From: Acanthococcus lagerstroemiae
Taxonomy: Eukaryota > Arthropoda > Insecta > Hemiptera > Eriococcidae
DNA length: 64,000 nucleotides
NCBI GenBank assembly: GCA_031841125.1
Contig: CM063110.1
Coordinates: forward strand, 55,527,946-55,591,945
Direction: 5' to 3'
A program made the translations under genes and the position numbers. This document shows positions 1 to 9,875 of the stretch, piece by piece; the first letter of the stretch is position 1, and the number at the start of each line of letters is the position of its first letter. The notes beneath the pieces were generated by a model that saw only the letters and a program-made list of their open reading frames with translations, was not told the DNA's origin and made no database searches.

Positions 1-756
1 CTGAACAGTCTGGAAGAGTCTGGAACGCAGGGAGGTCACAACCACAATCTTACTGATGGATTGTGAAACAAAAACGTTTCAAAGGGTTGCTTTATATCAG
101 CGAATGGCCACCAAAAATAAAACAGAAAAAGAGCTAACAATTCGTAGAGGGAATGCCTGGAAAGCATTTTGGGCACAGAGAAACATACTGAAGAGTAAAA
201 TGAAATTGAACACTAAAATAAGAATTTGGAAAAGCACTATCCTCCCTGTCCTGACCTACGGGGCCCAGACCTGACCCACCACCAGAAAATAGGAAAAGAA
301 GATTAATACGACTCGAAACTCAATGCTGAGGAGCATTCTCCTAGTGAAACTAAGAGACCACATAAAAATAGAGGAAATAATTATTAGGACTAAAGCCAAA
401 AACATCTGGGTTGTCATCAAGCGGCTAAAATGGAAGTATGCTGGCTATGTTGTAAGAGAATCGAGACTCAAATGGAACAAAATCCTGACAACGTGGATCC
501 CAGACCTACGTAAGAGGGAAAGATGTAGACCGGTCAGGAGATGGTCTGACGAACTGGTACAAGGCGCGGGGCCCCAATGGATGTACCTGGCCAGAGATAG
601 GGACAAATGGAGGGAAGTGACGGAGAGCTATACCCAGAAATGGGTAGCCGAAGGAGGAGTCAGCGAGAGGTGAATTCGCCTACCTAGTATAAATACCTTG
701 TTAGCTCCTAATTGGGCTAAGCTCAATAAATAAATTAAAAATAAAAATTGAAAAAA
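1..756 (+). pseudogene. RTE-clade LINE reverse transcriptase, C-terminal end and 3' UTR
   Basis: This is the 3' end of a non-LTR retrotransposon polyprotein, cut at its 5' side by the window edge. The reading frame at 56-673 has the typical RTE tail: a GNAWKAFWAQ-like segment, ILPVLTYGAQT, then KWKYAGYVVRES, a GRP-like RCRPVRRWSDEL and AGPQWMYLARDRDKWRE. The frame is broken by two in-frame stops, TGA at 272-274, where the family has tryptophan after the YGAQT motif, and TAG at 290-292. No frameshift lies between the halves, so decay is by point mutation. The frame ends at TGA 671-673, followed by an A/T-rich tail with AATAAATAAATTAAAAAT. The element would copy itself by target-primed reverse transcription, but this copy is dead. 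The clade is assigned from motif style and could be a near relative. Confidence 0.85.
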
Positions 757-977
757 TTCATCTTCCAACTGTCCAAGCTGGTATAAAGACAGTAAACTGA
801 ACGAACTCGAAAGAATAAGGACAAGATGAATGATAAGACATCGTGAGTAGGAAGGAGTAACCTGTGCGTTTATCTATGAATGCGTCGTGCGCATTCCTAA
901 CATGACTTGGTGCGCCTTCCTGTGACGAAAAATTGGGGTGGAAAAGATGGTTCGTGCGCATTCCTAATGCAGCCCTT
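757..977. other. Unannotated spacer with a 16-bp direct repeat
   Basis: No gene is seen here. TCGTGCGCATTCCTAA occurs perfectly at 885-900 and 952-967. The second copy abuts the 3' side of the minus-strand SINE that follows, so the pair could mark an old insertion or a local duplication. Confidence 0.5.
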
Positions 978-1111
978 TTTGTAATTTGCTCTCAACCCGA
1001 GCCCTGGAATCTGCCCCTTCGAGCATTACTTCAGAGACGTTTGGGAGGTTGTGAACCCGGGCCTCGGGGGTTCCGAGACCAACGCGCTATCCACTCAGCC
1101 AACCAGACCCC
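978..1111 (-). repeat. tRNA-derived SINE, copy 1 (internally deleted)
   Basis: Read on the minus strand, this begins with a tRNA-like head containing GGGTCTGGTTGG and an A-box-like GGCTGAGTGGATAGCGCG. It ends with the family tail (GGGCTCGGGTTGAGAGCAAATTA). About 90 bp of the middle of the roughly 220-bp consensus is missing, so the B box joins directly to the 3' third. It belongs with the copies at 2325, 39844, 40535, 40757 and 46622. It has no coding capacity and would have been transcribed by RNA polymerase III and moved by a LINE. Confidence 0.85.
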
Positions 1112-1153
1112 ATCACAATAGTAGTAAGGCCAGCGTTAAAACATGTGCATCCG

Positions 1154-1328
1154 CCTACTTGACAACGTTTAATAACTAGAAGACTGGAGCCATGGTAGCC
1201 GGTATAGATGAAAGCAAGTGCCTTGAGGGTTGCAGGACAATACCTGCCCAGTTGTTTATCAATTTATCATAGTTCATTTTTTCGATTTTTGGCTAGCTAA
1301 ATTTTCTGAAGAACCAGTGTGCGTCGGC
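1154..1328 (+). repeat. Dispersed repeat X, copy 1
   Basis: About 175 bp is shared with 56191-56360 in the same orientation. Common stretches include GACTGGAGCCA, GGTATAGATGAAAGCAA, GAGGGTTG and AGTTGTTTATCAATTTATC. The similarity stops abruptly on both sides. No coding frame, terminal repeat or tRNA box is visible, so the family is unidentified. Confidence 0.75.
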
Positions 1329-1411
1329 CTCAAGTATCCGAGGAACGCAAACACTACGAACGTGTTCATCTCGTTTCAGGAGCACGTCTCACACCCCTTT
1401 CTTTCCTGCAG

Positions 1412-1549
1412 AATTCGGGAACGTGTTCAAAGTGTCAGGGTGTTCCGGGAGTGGACGATAAAACTTCGCCTGGTTATACACCAGACTTAGTACATCAATG
1501 TTATAAGGGTTGCATCGCTCCGCAACGTAAAGGCGCTGCGTGGTGTTGA
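1412..1549 (+). other. Exon-like cysteine-rich segment, left copy
   Basis: A strong 3' splice-site-like sequence (CCCTTTCTTTCCTGCAG, AG at 1410-1411) precedes an open frame reading GTCSKCQGVPGVDDKT, then SPGYTPDLVHQCYKGC and a basic end. The same peptide, nearly unchanged, is encoded on the other strand at 4277-4404. An extra CG dinucleotide near the end makes this copy stop early (WC-stop) where the other continues VVLENKF-stop. I do not recognise the peptide. It may be the last exon of a host gene picked up in a repeat, or a conserved repeat with an accidental frame. Confidence 0.35.
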
Positions 1550-2098
1550 AGAATCAATTTTAATTTTCGTGTATCGAAAAATCGAACAAAAAATGATGAA
1601 TTTTGGTTTATTAAATTTCCGAGTCAAGAGATAACCTACTGTATTTGGTATCAAATTAAAAAAGAGATCCTAGCGGACAATTTAAGACCATAACGAACAA
1701 TTTTTGTTCATTTGGGACCAAGAAAAATAGAAAAGAAGTGATGGAAAAAAATCAAAAATTGACGCGAAACACTGTTTTTTACTGTAATTTTAGAAACTTA
1801 CCCATTAACCCCATGATATTTTGAGGTAAGCAATAGCAGAAGGTTGCGCTCTTTCAAAACAGCTCGGTAGTTCTAGTCTCTAAGTCGCTTCGGTTTAGAG
1901 TTATTTACAAAGAAAGAAATTCGGATTTCGAAAATTTCATCCAAAAATCGAACGAAATGTAAGATACTTCGATTTATTAAAATTTAAAATCAAGAGATAA
2001 TCCATCAAATTTGGGATCAGTTTAAAGAGGAGATTCTGGGGGACAAATAAAGAATTTTCGTTCGTTAGGAATCAAGAAAATGAAAAAGAAGCGATAAT
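1437..2098 (+). repeat. Left arm of a large inverted repeat with ~360-bp units
   Basis: This arm is the reverse complement of sequence at about 3570-4401. It carries the exon-like segment, one full about 360-bp unit (about 1555-1910) and part of a second (1911-2098). Shared landmarks are GAAGGTTGCGCTCTTTC, TTACTGTAATTTTAGAAA and GACCAAGAAAAA. The identity is high in the outer 110 bp and lower inside. Confidence 0.75.
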
Positions 2099-2324
2099 AC
2101 AGCCTGTTTCTACATGGACGCAAATGACTTTTCTTTTTCTTTTTTTTGGGGGGGGGGGAAATGAAAAAAAAAATAAAAACCACGTATTTACGGGTATTTG
2201 ACAAAATTATTACGAAAAAGTTCGCAGTGGCTGCCACGGACATGTTTACAGCGGTACGCACTCCAACAATGTTGCGTAAAACTGGTTCATTCTTTTGACT
2301 TTCGTCCAACGCCCGGTAGGTTAA

Positions 2325-2544
2325 GGGTCTGGTTGGCCCAGTGGATGGCGCGTTTGTCTCAGAATAGGGAGGTCCCGGGTTCGAGCCCACGTAGCAACTC
2401 GCCAGAATTTTCGACCTAGGCCGGTTTTTCGGCCAGAAGGGAAGAGGGCTAAGACAGCCCCAACAGCCTCCCCGACGTCTCTGAAGTAATGCTCGGAAGG
2501 GCGGATTCCAGGACTCGGGTGGAGAGCAAATTAGAAAAAGAGCA
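2325..2544 (+). repeat. tRNA-derived SINE, copy 2
   Basis: This full-length copy has an A box (GGCCCAGTGGATGGCGCG), a B box (GGGTTCGAGCC), the body GGCCGGTTTTTCGGCCAGAA and tail GAGAGCAAATTAGAAAAAGA. It is flanked by CCCGGTAGGTT (2312-2322) and CCCGGTAGATT (2545-2555), a target duplication with one mismatch. That supports insertion by LINE machinery. Confidence 0.9.
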
Positions 2545-2559
2545 CCCGGTAGATTGCAT

Positions 2560-3569
2560 GCGATAGCCAGTTGATGATTATTGTTTATTGTCCGGACTTG
2601 GGCATTTGGCGTTCGTACAGCGGTACAGCGTGGTGAAGCCTCCACCTATTAGCAGTGTTGCCGCTCGTCAAAATTCCCGTTTCGATTTTTCACAAATGTT
2701 CGCGTCTTCATTTGCGTTTACTTTGAGAGCATACTTATTGTGCAGCACAGTACATACGTCACTTTTTTTTTCTTTCTAAATTGCTAAGGAATGAAAATGT
2801 AACACATGAAGATGCGAAAAATTTCAGAGAAACTGGGAAGATCGCTGTTGTGCATTATTTGAAGGATGAGACGCATGAGCAGGATTGAGCAAGTCTTATA
2901 GTCGCTGAAAATAAAGCTATTGTAGGCTGTAAACTGGTCCAAATGCAGAATTTTTTTTTCCATCATTTTAAAATGTTCAAGAAAATTATAATTTATGAAG
3001 TACTGACTTGAAATTTTGAAAACATACAAATTTGTGAAGAAGAAAGTGTCTCAGAAGGAGGGGGGAAAGACATGATGAAAAAAAAAGGAACAAAAAAAGG
3101 AAACAACCATGATATGTCAAATTATGGAAGGTTAGGGGAGGAATCGAACTGGTATTAACGTACACGTTGCACTCACGCGCCTCAGACCTCAGAACTCACA
3201 GCTAGCGGGTCACTTGCAGAAATGCGTACATTTTTCACATTACGTATCAGGAATTCCGCGCTGTTACATACGCGCATTGGTATCAGGTAGAAAATCTTAG
3301 CTAATGTATCGCTACACAAAAGATCGTTGAAAATTCATCGTTTTCATCACTTTGTCGACTTCCATTTTATTTTGCTCAGTCCTTACAATTCTGGAGAATA
3401 GCTCATTATGGTCCTATAGTTTACTCGACAGAATCTTCTCTTCAATCAGAAATTAGATTTTGTAAATTTATCTCATTTTTATAACATTTTTATGAATTTT
3501 ATAAAAGCAATTGTACATTGGTTTACTTTGTTAGAGCAAGTGATGGAAATTCAGCCTTTTACTTTCTTT
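2560..3569. other. No gene recognised
   Basis: AT-rich sequence without a convincing coding frame. A minus-strand patch at about 3135-3225 has a B-box-like CCAGTTCGATTCC and might be a decayed tRNA-type fragment, but no cloverleaf can be drawn. Confidence 0.4.
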
Positions 3570-4401
3570 GCGAATAACTCTAAAACGAAGCGACTTAGAA
3601 ACTAGAAGTACTGAGCTGTTTCGAAAGAGCGCAACCTTCTGCTATTGTTTAGGTTAAAATATCACGGTGTCAACAGGTCAATTTCTCAGATTACAGTAAA
3701 AAACAGTGTTTTGCATCAATTTTTGATTTTTTTTTCATCACTTTTTTTTTTCTTGGTCCCCAATGAATAAAAATTGTTTGTTATGGTCTTAATTTGTCCG
3801 CTACATCTCTTCTTTAATTTGATACCAAATTTGATGGATTATCTCTTGATTCTAAATTTTAATAAATTAAAATATCCTACATTACATTCGATTTTTGGAT
3901 GAAATTTTCGAAATCCTAATTTCTTTCTTCGTAAATAACTCTAAAATGAAGCGACTTAGAGACCAGAAGTACTAAACTGTTTTGAAAGAGCGCAACCTTC
4001 TGCCGTTGTTTAGCTCAAAATACTATGGTGTTAATAGGTCAGTTTCTCAAATTACAGTAAAAAACAAAGTTTCGCGTAAATTTTCGATTCTTTTTTCATC
4101 ATTTATTTTTTATTTTTCTTGGTCCCAAATGAACAAAAATTGTTCGTTATAATCTTAATTTGTCCGCTAGGATCTCTTCTTTAATTTGATACCAAATACG
4201 GTAGGTTATCTCTTGATTCAGAATTTTAATAAACCAAAATTCATAATTTTATGTTCGATTTGACAGTACACAAAAATTAAAATTTATTTTCCAATACCAC
4301 AGCGCCTTTACGTTGTTGAGCGATGCAACCCTTATAACATTGATGTACTAAGTCTGATGTATAACCAGGCGAAGTTTTATCGTCCACTCCCGGAACACCC
4401 T
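3570..4401 (-). repeat. Right arm of the large inverted repeat (two ~360-bp units)
   Basis: Two tandem units at about 3570-3935 and 3936-4280 share the landmarks CGAAGCGACTTAGAAACTAG, GAAAGAGCGCAACCTTCTGC, TTACAGTAAAAAACA, CTTGGTCCC and TTTAATTTGATACCAAAT. The outer end is the exon-like segment. The arm faces the left arm across about 1.5 kb that includes SINE copy 2. Confidence 0.75.
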
Positions 4402-4404
4402 GGA
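4277..4404 (-). other. Exon-like cysteine-rich segment, right copy
   Basis: On the minus strand a possible acceptor (TTGCTCCGGCAG) precedes a frame reading VQGVPGVDDKTSPGYTSD, LVHQCYKGCIAQQRKG and VVLENKF-stop. It matches the left copy with only a few substitutions and lacks its CG insertion. Identity in this segment is greater than in the rest of the inverted repeat. No family is recognised. Confidence 0.35.
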
Positions 4405-5940
4405 CTGCCGGAGCAATGAAACACCCGTCTTTATGGAATAAAACACTTCGTATAGTTGTCTGACACGCGGAAGCGAACGCCGATGAGTAAGACTTCAAGG
4501 CGATCGGTTCCTTCTGGCGGATCCGCTATAAATATCAAAAAACCATACACGTTATCGTGTTCAGTCGACAGTATCACAATGTACCCGGCGAATGAATGAA
4601 GGTAAAAAAAACACACACACACACATCGGCGAACTGATGGTCATTTACTCCGGAGTATAAATCGTCGAGGCGAAATTCAATCCATCTTCCCCAAAAAAAC
4701 GCGTCCATCGTCGAGTTATCATCGCTTCGTCGAGTTCCATAGCGACCATAAATTTCAATTGTACGAACCGCCATGCCACGCCATGCCATGCGATGGCGCT
4801 GCAAGCCCTGCCGATGAAATGTACATCGAATTTAGGTCGACATTGTTTCATTCCAGGTCCACCAGTGTGTGTGTGTATCTGTATATGTGTGGGCGGCCGC
4901 GGTGACTGTGTGCGTACCAATTTGGCAATCACTTTCCACGCGGGTATCCGTTTTTCAAAAATCAATTCGTTCAACGTATAACCGCAGGATGCGTTTAGTA
5001 ATTTGTTTAAAAGACAATAAAAGCTAACATATATCAATCGTACGTGACGGTTTTCGTAACGCTACATCATCGCGCCGGAGCGAGCGATGCCGCGCCAACC
5101 CGAGCCGCCCTCTAGGTCGCCCCCGTACGCACTCTGATCGGCCTGTACCGGCCCGCGTACTAATATCTTCTCCCGGCGACAAGATATATACGTCAAAGTA
5201 TTTATGGACGATGCGAACGCGGCAGCAGCGTAAATCACTCGCAAATTGGTAAAAACGACGCGACCCCCAGCCCCCGCTGTATATTATTCCTTCCGGCTAT
5301 TCGATATTCACGAACTATAGTAACCAAGTACCGGAACATAGGGCGCTGATTTAGAATTTTATTTCGAATTTCCTCCACCCTCGTCAATTTTTTCTCTATA
5401 ATTCGCCGTTCGCGTCGTCATCGGACTGAAGTTCGTTTCGTTGCTGGTTAGAGACACGCGGCCCGGTGCGGGGTCATCATGATACATGTCCATCCCTGGA
5501 GTGTATACATAATTTTGAGCCCCCCCCCCCGCTCTGCCCAACTGTCCTGCCACCGAATAATCGTAATCGCGAAGAAACACGAATGGCCGTGCGAGAAACG
5601 AACAACGAAAACAATTAACTAATTGTGTTCGCGTCGAACTGGAAAAAAATTAACTCGATCACGGTAACACGAAATGGTCGCGAACGATTCTGGAATTAGA
5701 ATGGTCGGGACCGATGAACGGCCTGTGGATGTACGGCTTCATTAGCGAAATTGACGCCGCCCGCGCCGCGTAATTAAAATTCGACGAGTGATGCGTTCAA
5801 TTTACGACCCCTCGCGTCGTGTAACCTGATGATTCGAAAGTGAAGAATAAATTTATTATACGTTTAAGAGTTTTCCCGCTAGTTTTTACTCGGAGTGGAC
5901 CGTTCATCCACCAGTTACAGAGAGTAAGCGTTACAGGTCA
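4402..5940. other. CpG-rich unique block, no gene assigned
   Basis: Richer in CpG and lower in simple AT runs than its surroundings, with an (AC)n tract at 4611-4625. Several short open frames exist on both strands but none shows a known domain, a clear start or paired splice sites. It could be non-coding regulatory DNA or introns of a gene outside the window. Confidence 0.35.
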
Positions 5941-5943
5941 GAA

Positions 5944-6387
5944 TCACATATGCGGCCATTGTGCGGTGGGGCCGGGTTCACCTGGCCAAAGTCAGAGGAG
6001 GAACTAGACCACCTGCAAAGGCTCGCGTGCGTGATGACAACGGGGGCAATGAGTACGGTGCCGACAGAGGCACTGGAAAGGCTCCTAAACTTGCCACCAC
6101 TCCACAGTGCAGCTGCAATAATGGGGGCTTAGCGTCTCGGTCAACCAAACCTTCAGATCCAAAAAACAGGCCACAGAAGTATATGGGAGATGGCGGGGAC
6201 GATAGACAAATGCTTTAAGATGCCAAAGGATAGAATCGCGATGGAACACTTCTTTGAAAAGCCGTACCATGTGCTAATACCCACACGGGAGGCTTGGGAA
6301 AAGAGGTGGCCAAGCATTCTAGAAAAAGAGGAGAATGTCTGGTTTGCAGATGCCTCTAAAGCCTTGTTCCCACGGCGTGTGGCTTGA
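5944..6387 (+). pseudogene. LINE reverse transcriptase thumb and start of RNase H
   Basis: The frame reads ELDHLQRLACVMTTGAM, TEALERLLNLPPLHSA, then after a stop GHRSIWEMAG, REAWEKRW and VWFADASKA. This is the order found in I/Jockey-superfamily LINEs that carry RNase H: the thumb helix with the LQRLAC and LPPLH motifs, a spacer, then the first RNase H strand, normally ending in DGSK. Here the motif reads DASK. A TAG near 6130 and frame changes show it is dead. Both the catalytic RT core and most of RNase H are absent. Confidence 0.75.
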
Positions 6388-6813
6388 CAAACGTATTCAC
6401 GAATCAGTGGTTTGTTCATATTTGTGTTGGCGTGTCGAGTTAACGATGAAAGGCCGTTCCAACGGTGCTGAAAGGCTTGTGGATTAGTGAAATACAAGCG
6501 GTTGCGAGTTGGCAGTGGTTGCAATGTATATCTATATGTTCAGATCGTGGGAACACGTCCCGCGCCAGCGGCTTGTCATCCGTCGAGTCACACGCCTTTG
6601 ATGTTTGCAGAATTTACCGACGAATTAGGGGAACAGTCGAGCCCGCTCGCGTCATCTCATTCATTCATTTGTGTGCGAGGTGACGCTATATGCACCGAGC
6701 ACTCAGACTTTGCAGTCCATTGCACTATTCCTCAAGTTGCTGACAAGGATCAGCTCAGTAGCCTCACTTTTATAGCCAAAGTGAGAATTTTACTTAGCTC
6801 TATCCCTTTGACT
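6388..6813. other. No gene recognised
   Basis: No motif found. The 3' part of the adjoining Jockey element would be expected here on the minus strand, but its RT motifs stop near 6820. Confidence 0.4.
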
Positions 6814-8250
6814 TCACGGGATGCTGGATATTCTAGCCCCAATGCTTCGCGTCTTGTCCCGGCTAAGAATTTGAGCTAGGCGGCAAACTCCTTTTTTGGG
6901 TAACTCCTTCAGCATACGAGTGGTTACGTTGTCAAGTCCAGGAGCTTTACGGAGGTTCATTTTATCAATAACGCCTTTGATTTCTTTTGGAGCGATGTAT
7001 TTGATTGGCTCATCTGCAGCTGGCTGAGGTTCAGGGGTGAGTGGAGTGTCAATATTGGGGGGTGCGAAGGTGGAAGCTAGGTGAGTGGCAAAGGATTTGG
7101 CTTTGTCGAGGTCTGTTTTAGCCAATTCGCCAGATGAGCATTTAAGTGGTGGTACGTGACTCGGTGGTTTCCTGGCTGCTTTAGCGACTTTGTAGAGCGA
7201 ATAGTTGGTATCGCGGGTGCCTTCCAGCGATAGTAGAAAGCTGGTAAATTCTTCATTCTTTGCTTGATTTAAGAAAGATTTGCCGTAGTTGCATGCTTGA
7301 TTGAACTTTGCTTTGATGGCTGGGTCGCGAGATACTTGACATAGATACCTTAGCCTCCTACGGCGCTTGATTACTGATCGCAGGTTGCTGGCGAACCATT
7401 TACGAATGGGTACAGCATAGTCAATTGCAGGAGTAGCTGTTGATGCTGCTTCCTTGATTGCGTTAGTCAGCACGCTAATAGCTTCATCTATTTCAGCGGG
7501 TGATTTTATTTTCTGCGACAGGTTTATTTGTCCATGCAGTACTTCACGATTATAAATCCCAATTGGTGAGTCTACTGGTGGGTGGAACGTTGCGTTGACG
7601 AGTCAAGACTGTCCCACTAAGCTCCAGGAGAATAGGAGAGTGATCCGATGACAGGTCCGCGATGTCGCGTATTTCATGGTACCCTCCTGCGACCCCTTTT
7701 GCTAAGAAGAAATTTATGCAGTCTGGATGCTTGGCGGAATCCGGGGGCCAGTATGTAAGACGTCCACTGGAGATGCTTGAAACATTGCGCGATTATATAG
7801 GTTGCTACCTTTAGCAGAAATTAGCCTGGAGCCCCAGAAGTGGTGTTTGGCATTCCAGTCACCACCGGCTATCCAGCGATGTCCTAGGTGTACGAACAGG
7901 TTTTTGTAGTCATCGGTAGTTATCGTGTGACGTGGAGGACTATAGACTGTTGTCAGAGTCCCACAGAATCGAATGGCAATGCATGTAACTTGCAGTTGCT
8001 CTGTTTCGTAATTCGTAAGTTGGTAGTGCACTAGGTTTTGGCGGATTAGTATGGCGGAGCAGGTGGGTGACGTCGCCCGGGTGGTGGCAAATGTATATTA
8101 GGTATCTGCGAAACTTAATGCTTTGGCGTTTGGTTAGGTGGGTCTCCGAAACCAAGCGATATCAATCTTTTCCGCCTCCAGGAATTGTAATAGTTCTGCC
8201 TTCCTGTGGAGCAGGCCGTTGGCATTCAATGATATTATAAGTAACATATG
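6814..8250 (-). pseudogene. Jockey-like LINE ORF2: endonuclease and start of RT
   Basis: Read on the minus strand, the AP-endonuclease domain starts with SLNANGLLHRKAELLQFL (about 8245), followed by VSETHLTKRQ, GGDWNAKHHFWGSRL with the catalytic D/N cluster, and SSDHSPILLEL with the SDH box (about 7640-7670). The linker and RT entry follow: LRKAPGLDNVTTRMLKEL and CRLAQIL. After that the frame shifts (a HWG..IQHPVKSKG remnant) and the catalytic palm is lost. Several frameshifts separate the blocks. The 5' neighbour at 8521-8757 is the matching ORF1. Confidence 0.85.
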
Positions 8251-8520
8251 ATAGGAGGATGATTGACTAGGGGTGGCGCGTTCATTTTGACTTGGTGTTC
8301 TTCATTAGCAGTTCCAATATCATGCTGTTTTGACCTAAGAGGTCGTTCATTATTTTTTCCAGGCAGTGTCATTAGGTTGGTTAGGGCGTGATGGTACTTT
8401 AGCAGCTTCTGCATACGATCTTAAGTCTGAATTACTTGGTTGAGAGTTTTGCTTGGTTGTCTGGGCTGGTTGGTTAACTACAGTGCTCTGGGTCGTTCTG
8501 ATGAAGTTGAAAAATTTCTT

Positions 8521-8757
8521 AAGGGGGGGGGGCAGCTACGGTAATTGGCCGTGTGGTTGCCTTGGCATAAACCAAAGGTGGGCTTGACGTCAGCAGGTTT
8601 ACTGCATAGGTTCCAAATGTACTCTTCTTCACATTTTTCGCACACGGGGGGGGGGAGTACAGTATGTTTGGGTGTGTCCTGGTTGTTGGCAGTGGTGGCA
8701 TTGGACTATGTCTTGGTGATCCAATTTTCACACGCATGTGAAGGAGTGACTTGATTT
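8521..8757 (-). pseudogene. Jockey-like LINE ORF1 (gag-like) zinc-knuckle region
   Basis: The minus strand encodes QCHHCQQPGHTQTYC, a clear C-x2-C-x4-H-x4-C knuckle. After a poly-C run (about 8646-8656) there are further Cys/His clusters, VCEKCEEE and GLCQGNHTANYRSC. The upstream EIKSLL..VKIGSPR resembles the segment before the knuckles in Jockey gag proteins. Different frames must be joined across the homopolymer, so the gene is broken. It is also cut at its 5' side where RTE sequence begins near 8757-8810. In the family this protein binds element RNA. Confidence 0.75.
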
Positions 8758-9867
8758 CATAGATTTCTCTCCTCGATTGTCAATGAAAAATAGTGGCAAG
8801 GACTCTTTCGAAAGGATATAATTCGGCCTAAATAAATATAGTCTTCTCGCTTTTCTATTTCAACTCCCCCCACTTGTATACGACCCCTCTGTGTGTTACT
8901 CATATATTTAGTTTTGGAGATGTTGATTATCAGACTCGCTTTCTCACTTTCCGAGACTAGCCCGTCGAGCGTGCCCTGTTGCAGTTCTTCACTGTTATAG
9001 TTGATGAACATGATATCATCTGCAAATCACAGGTGGTTCATCCAGTCACCATTAATTTTTGTCCCTTTCCCTTCCAGGTCCAACCACCTGAACACCCGAT
9101 CCAGTACTGCGTTAAATAGATTCGGAGAGAGGGGGTATCCCTGTTTGACTCCTCTGCGCAGTTTACATTTAGGTTCTATTCTGTTCATTTTCACATACGC
9201 CTGCGCCCCCTGGTACATTCCTTCTAAGATCCCCACCACGTTTTCGTTTATACCCTGTACTCTCAGTATTTTCCATAAGAACTTGTGGTTTACCATTTCG
9301 AACGCTTTAAAAAAGTCAACAAACACTAAGTGTAGTTCAATTTGATATGTTCTTTATCGTTCCAGAAGTTGGTTTAGTGTGTGGATGTGATCAGTTGTAG
9401 AGAATCCGCTCTATTTGCGGATAGACTCTGTTCTTTAATATGTTCGTAAATATCTTGTACGTATTGGAGGAGAGGCTTATTGGTCTATGTATAGTTATCC
9501 AGCTGGTACTTATCTCCCTGTTTCTGAAGACAGATTATCTCGGCCACCATCCATTGTTCCGGTATCACTTCTTCTTCCAGTATCGGCCACAGGTTCCCCG
9601 AGTATTTGAAATATCTTGTTTTTACCCCGTCTGGTCCTGGCGTCTTACCAGTTTTCAACTTTTCTAAGGTTCTTTCTATTTCGTGTTTTAAAATTGGAGG
9701 GAATGGTTCGTTATCTCTGCGGTAGATGCGCTCAGTTGGGTTCCCCTATGATTCCTCCTCCGTGCTTACTTCGCCGTTGTTGCCGTACAGATTCTCGTTG
9801 AACTTCGTAGCTTCCTTCAAGATTTCCTCTCTGGTCATTACTCTCTGTCCTTTCCTAGCGAGTAATT
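8758..9867 (-). pseudogene. RTE-clade LINE, RT domain (3' of the hAT-A insertion)
   Basis: The minus-strand frame reads GFSTTDHIHTLNQLL, LVFVDFFKAFEMVNHKFL with the first catalytic aspartate, RRGVKQGYPLSPNLFNAVL, then FADDIMFI with the catalytic pair, and YLGRIISF. The frame from 9326 to 8757 is continuous except for TGA at 9027-9029, just before FADD, where the family has arginine (CGA to TGA). Upstream stops also occur near 9360 and 9415. A TGKTPGPDGV-like entry motif lies further upstream. The element is truncated at about 8757-8810 by Jockey sequence and is split from its 5' part at 11748-12430 by a hAT-type element. Confidence 0.85.
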
Positions 9868-9875
9868 CAACCCGC
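9868..9875 (+). repeat. Target-site duplication of hAT-A (left)
   Basis: CAACCCGC, identical to 11740-11747. Confidence 0.9.

Noticed and set aside
2022..2645. A 207-codon minus-strand open frame
   Set aside because: It is antisense to SINE copy 2 and its flanks, has a long lysine run from an A/T tract, and no known domain.
3135..3225. tRNA-like patch on the minus strand
   Set aside because: The B box is imperfect and no cloverleaf can be drawn.
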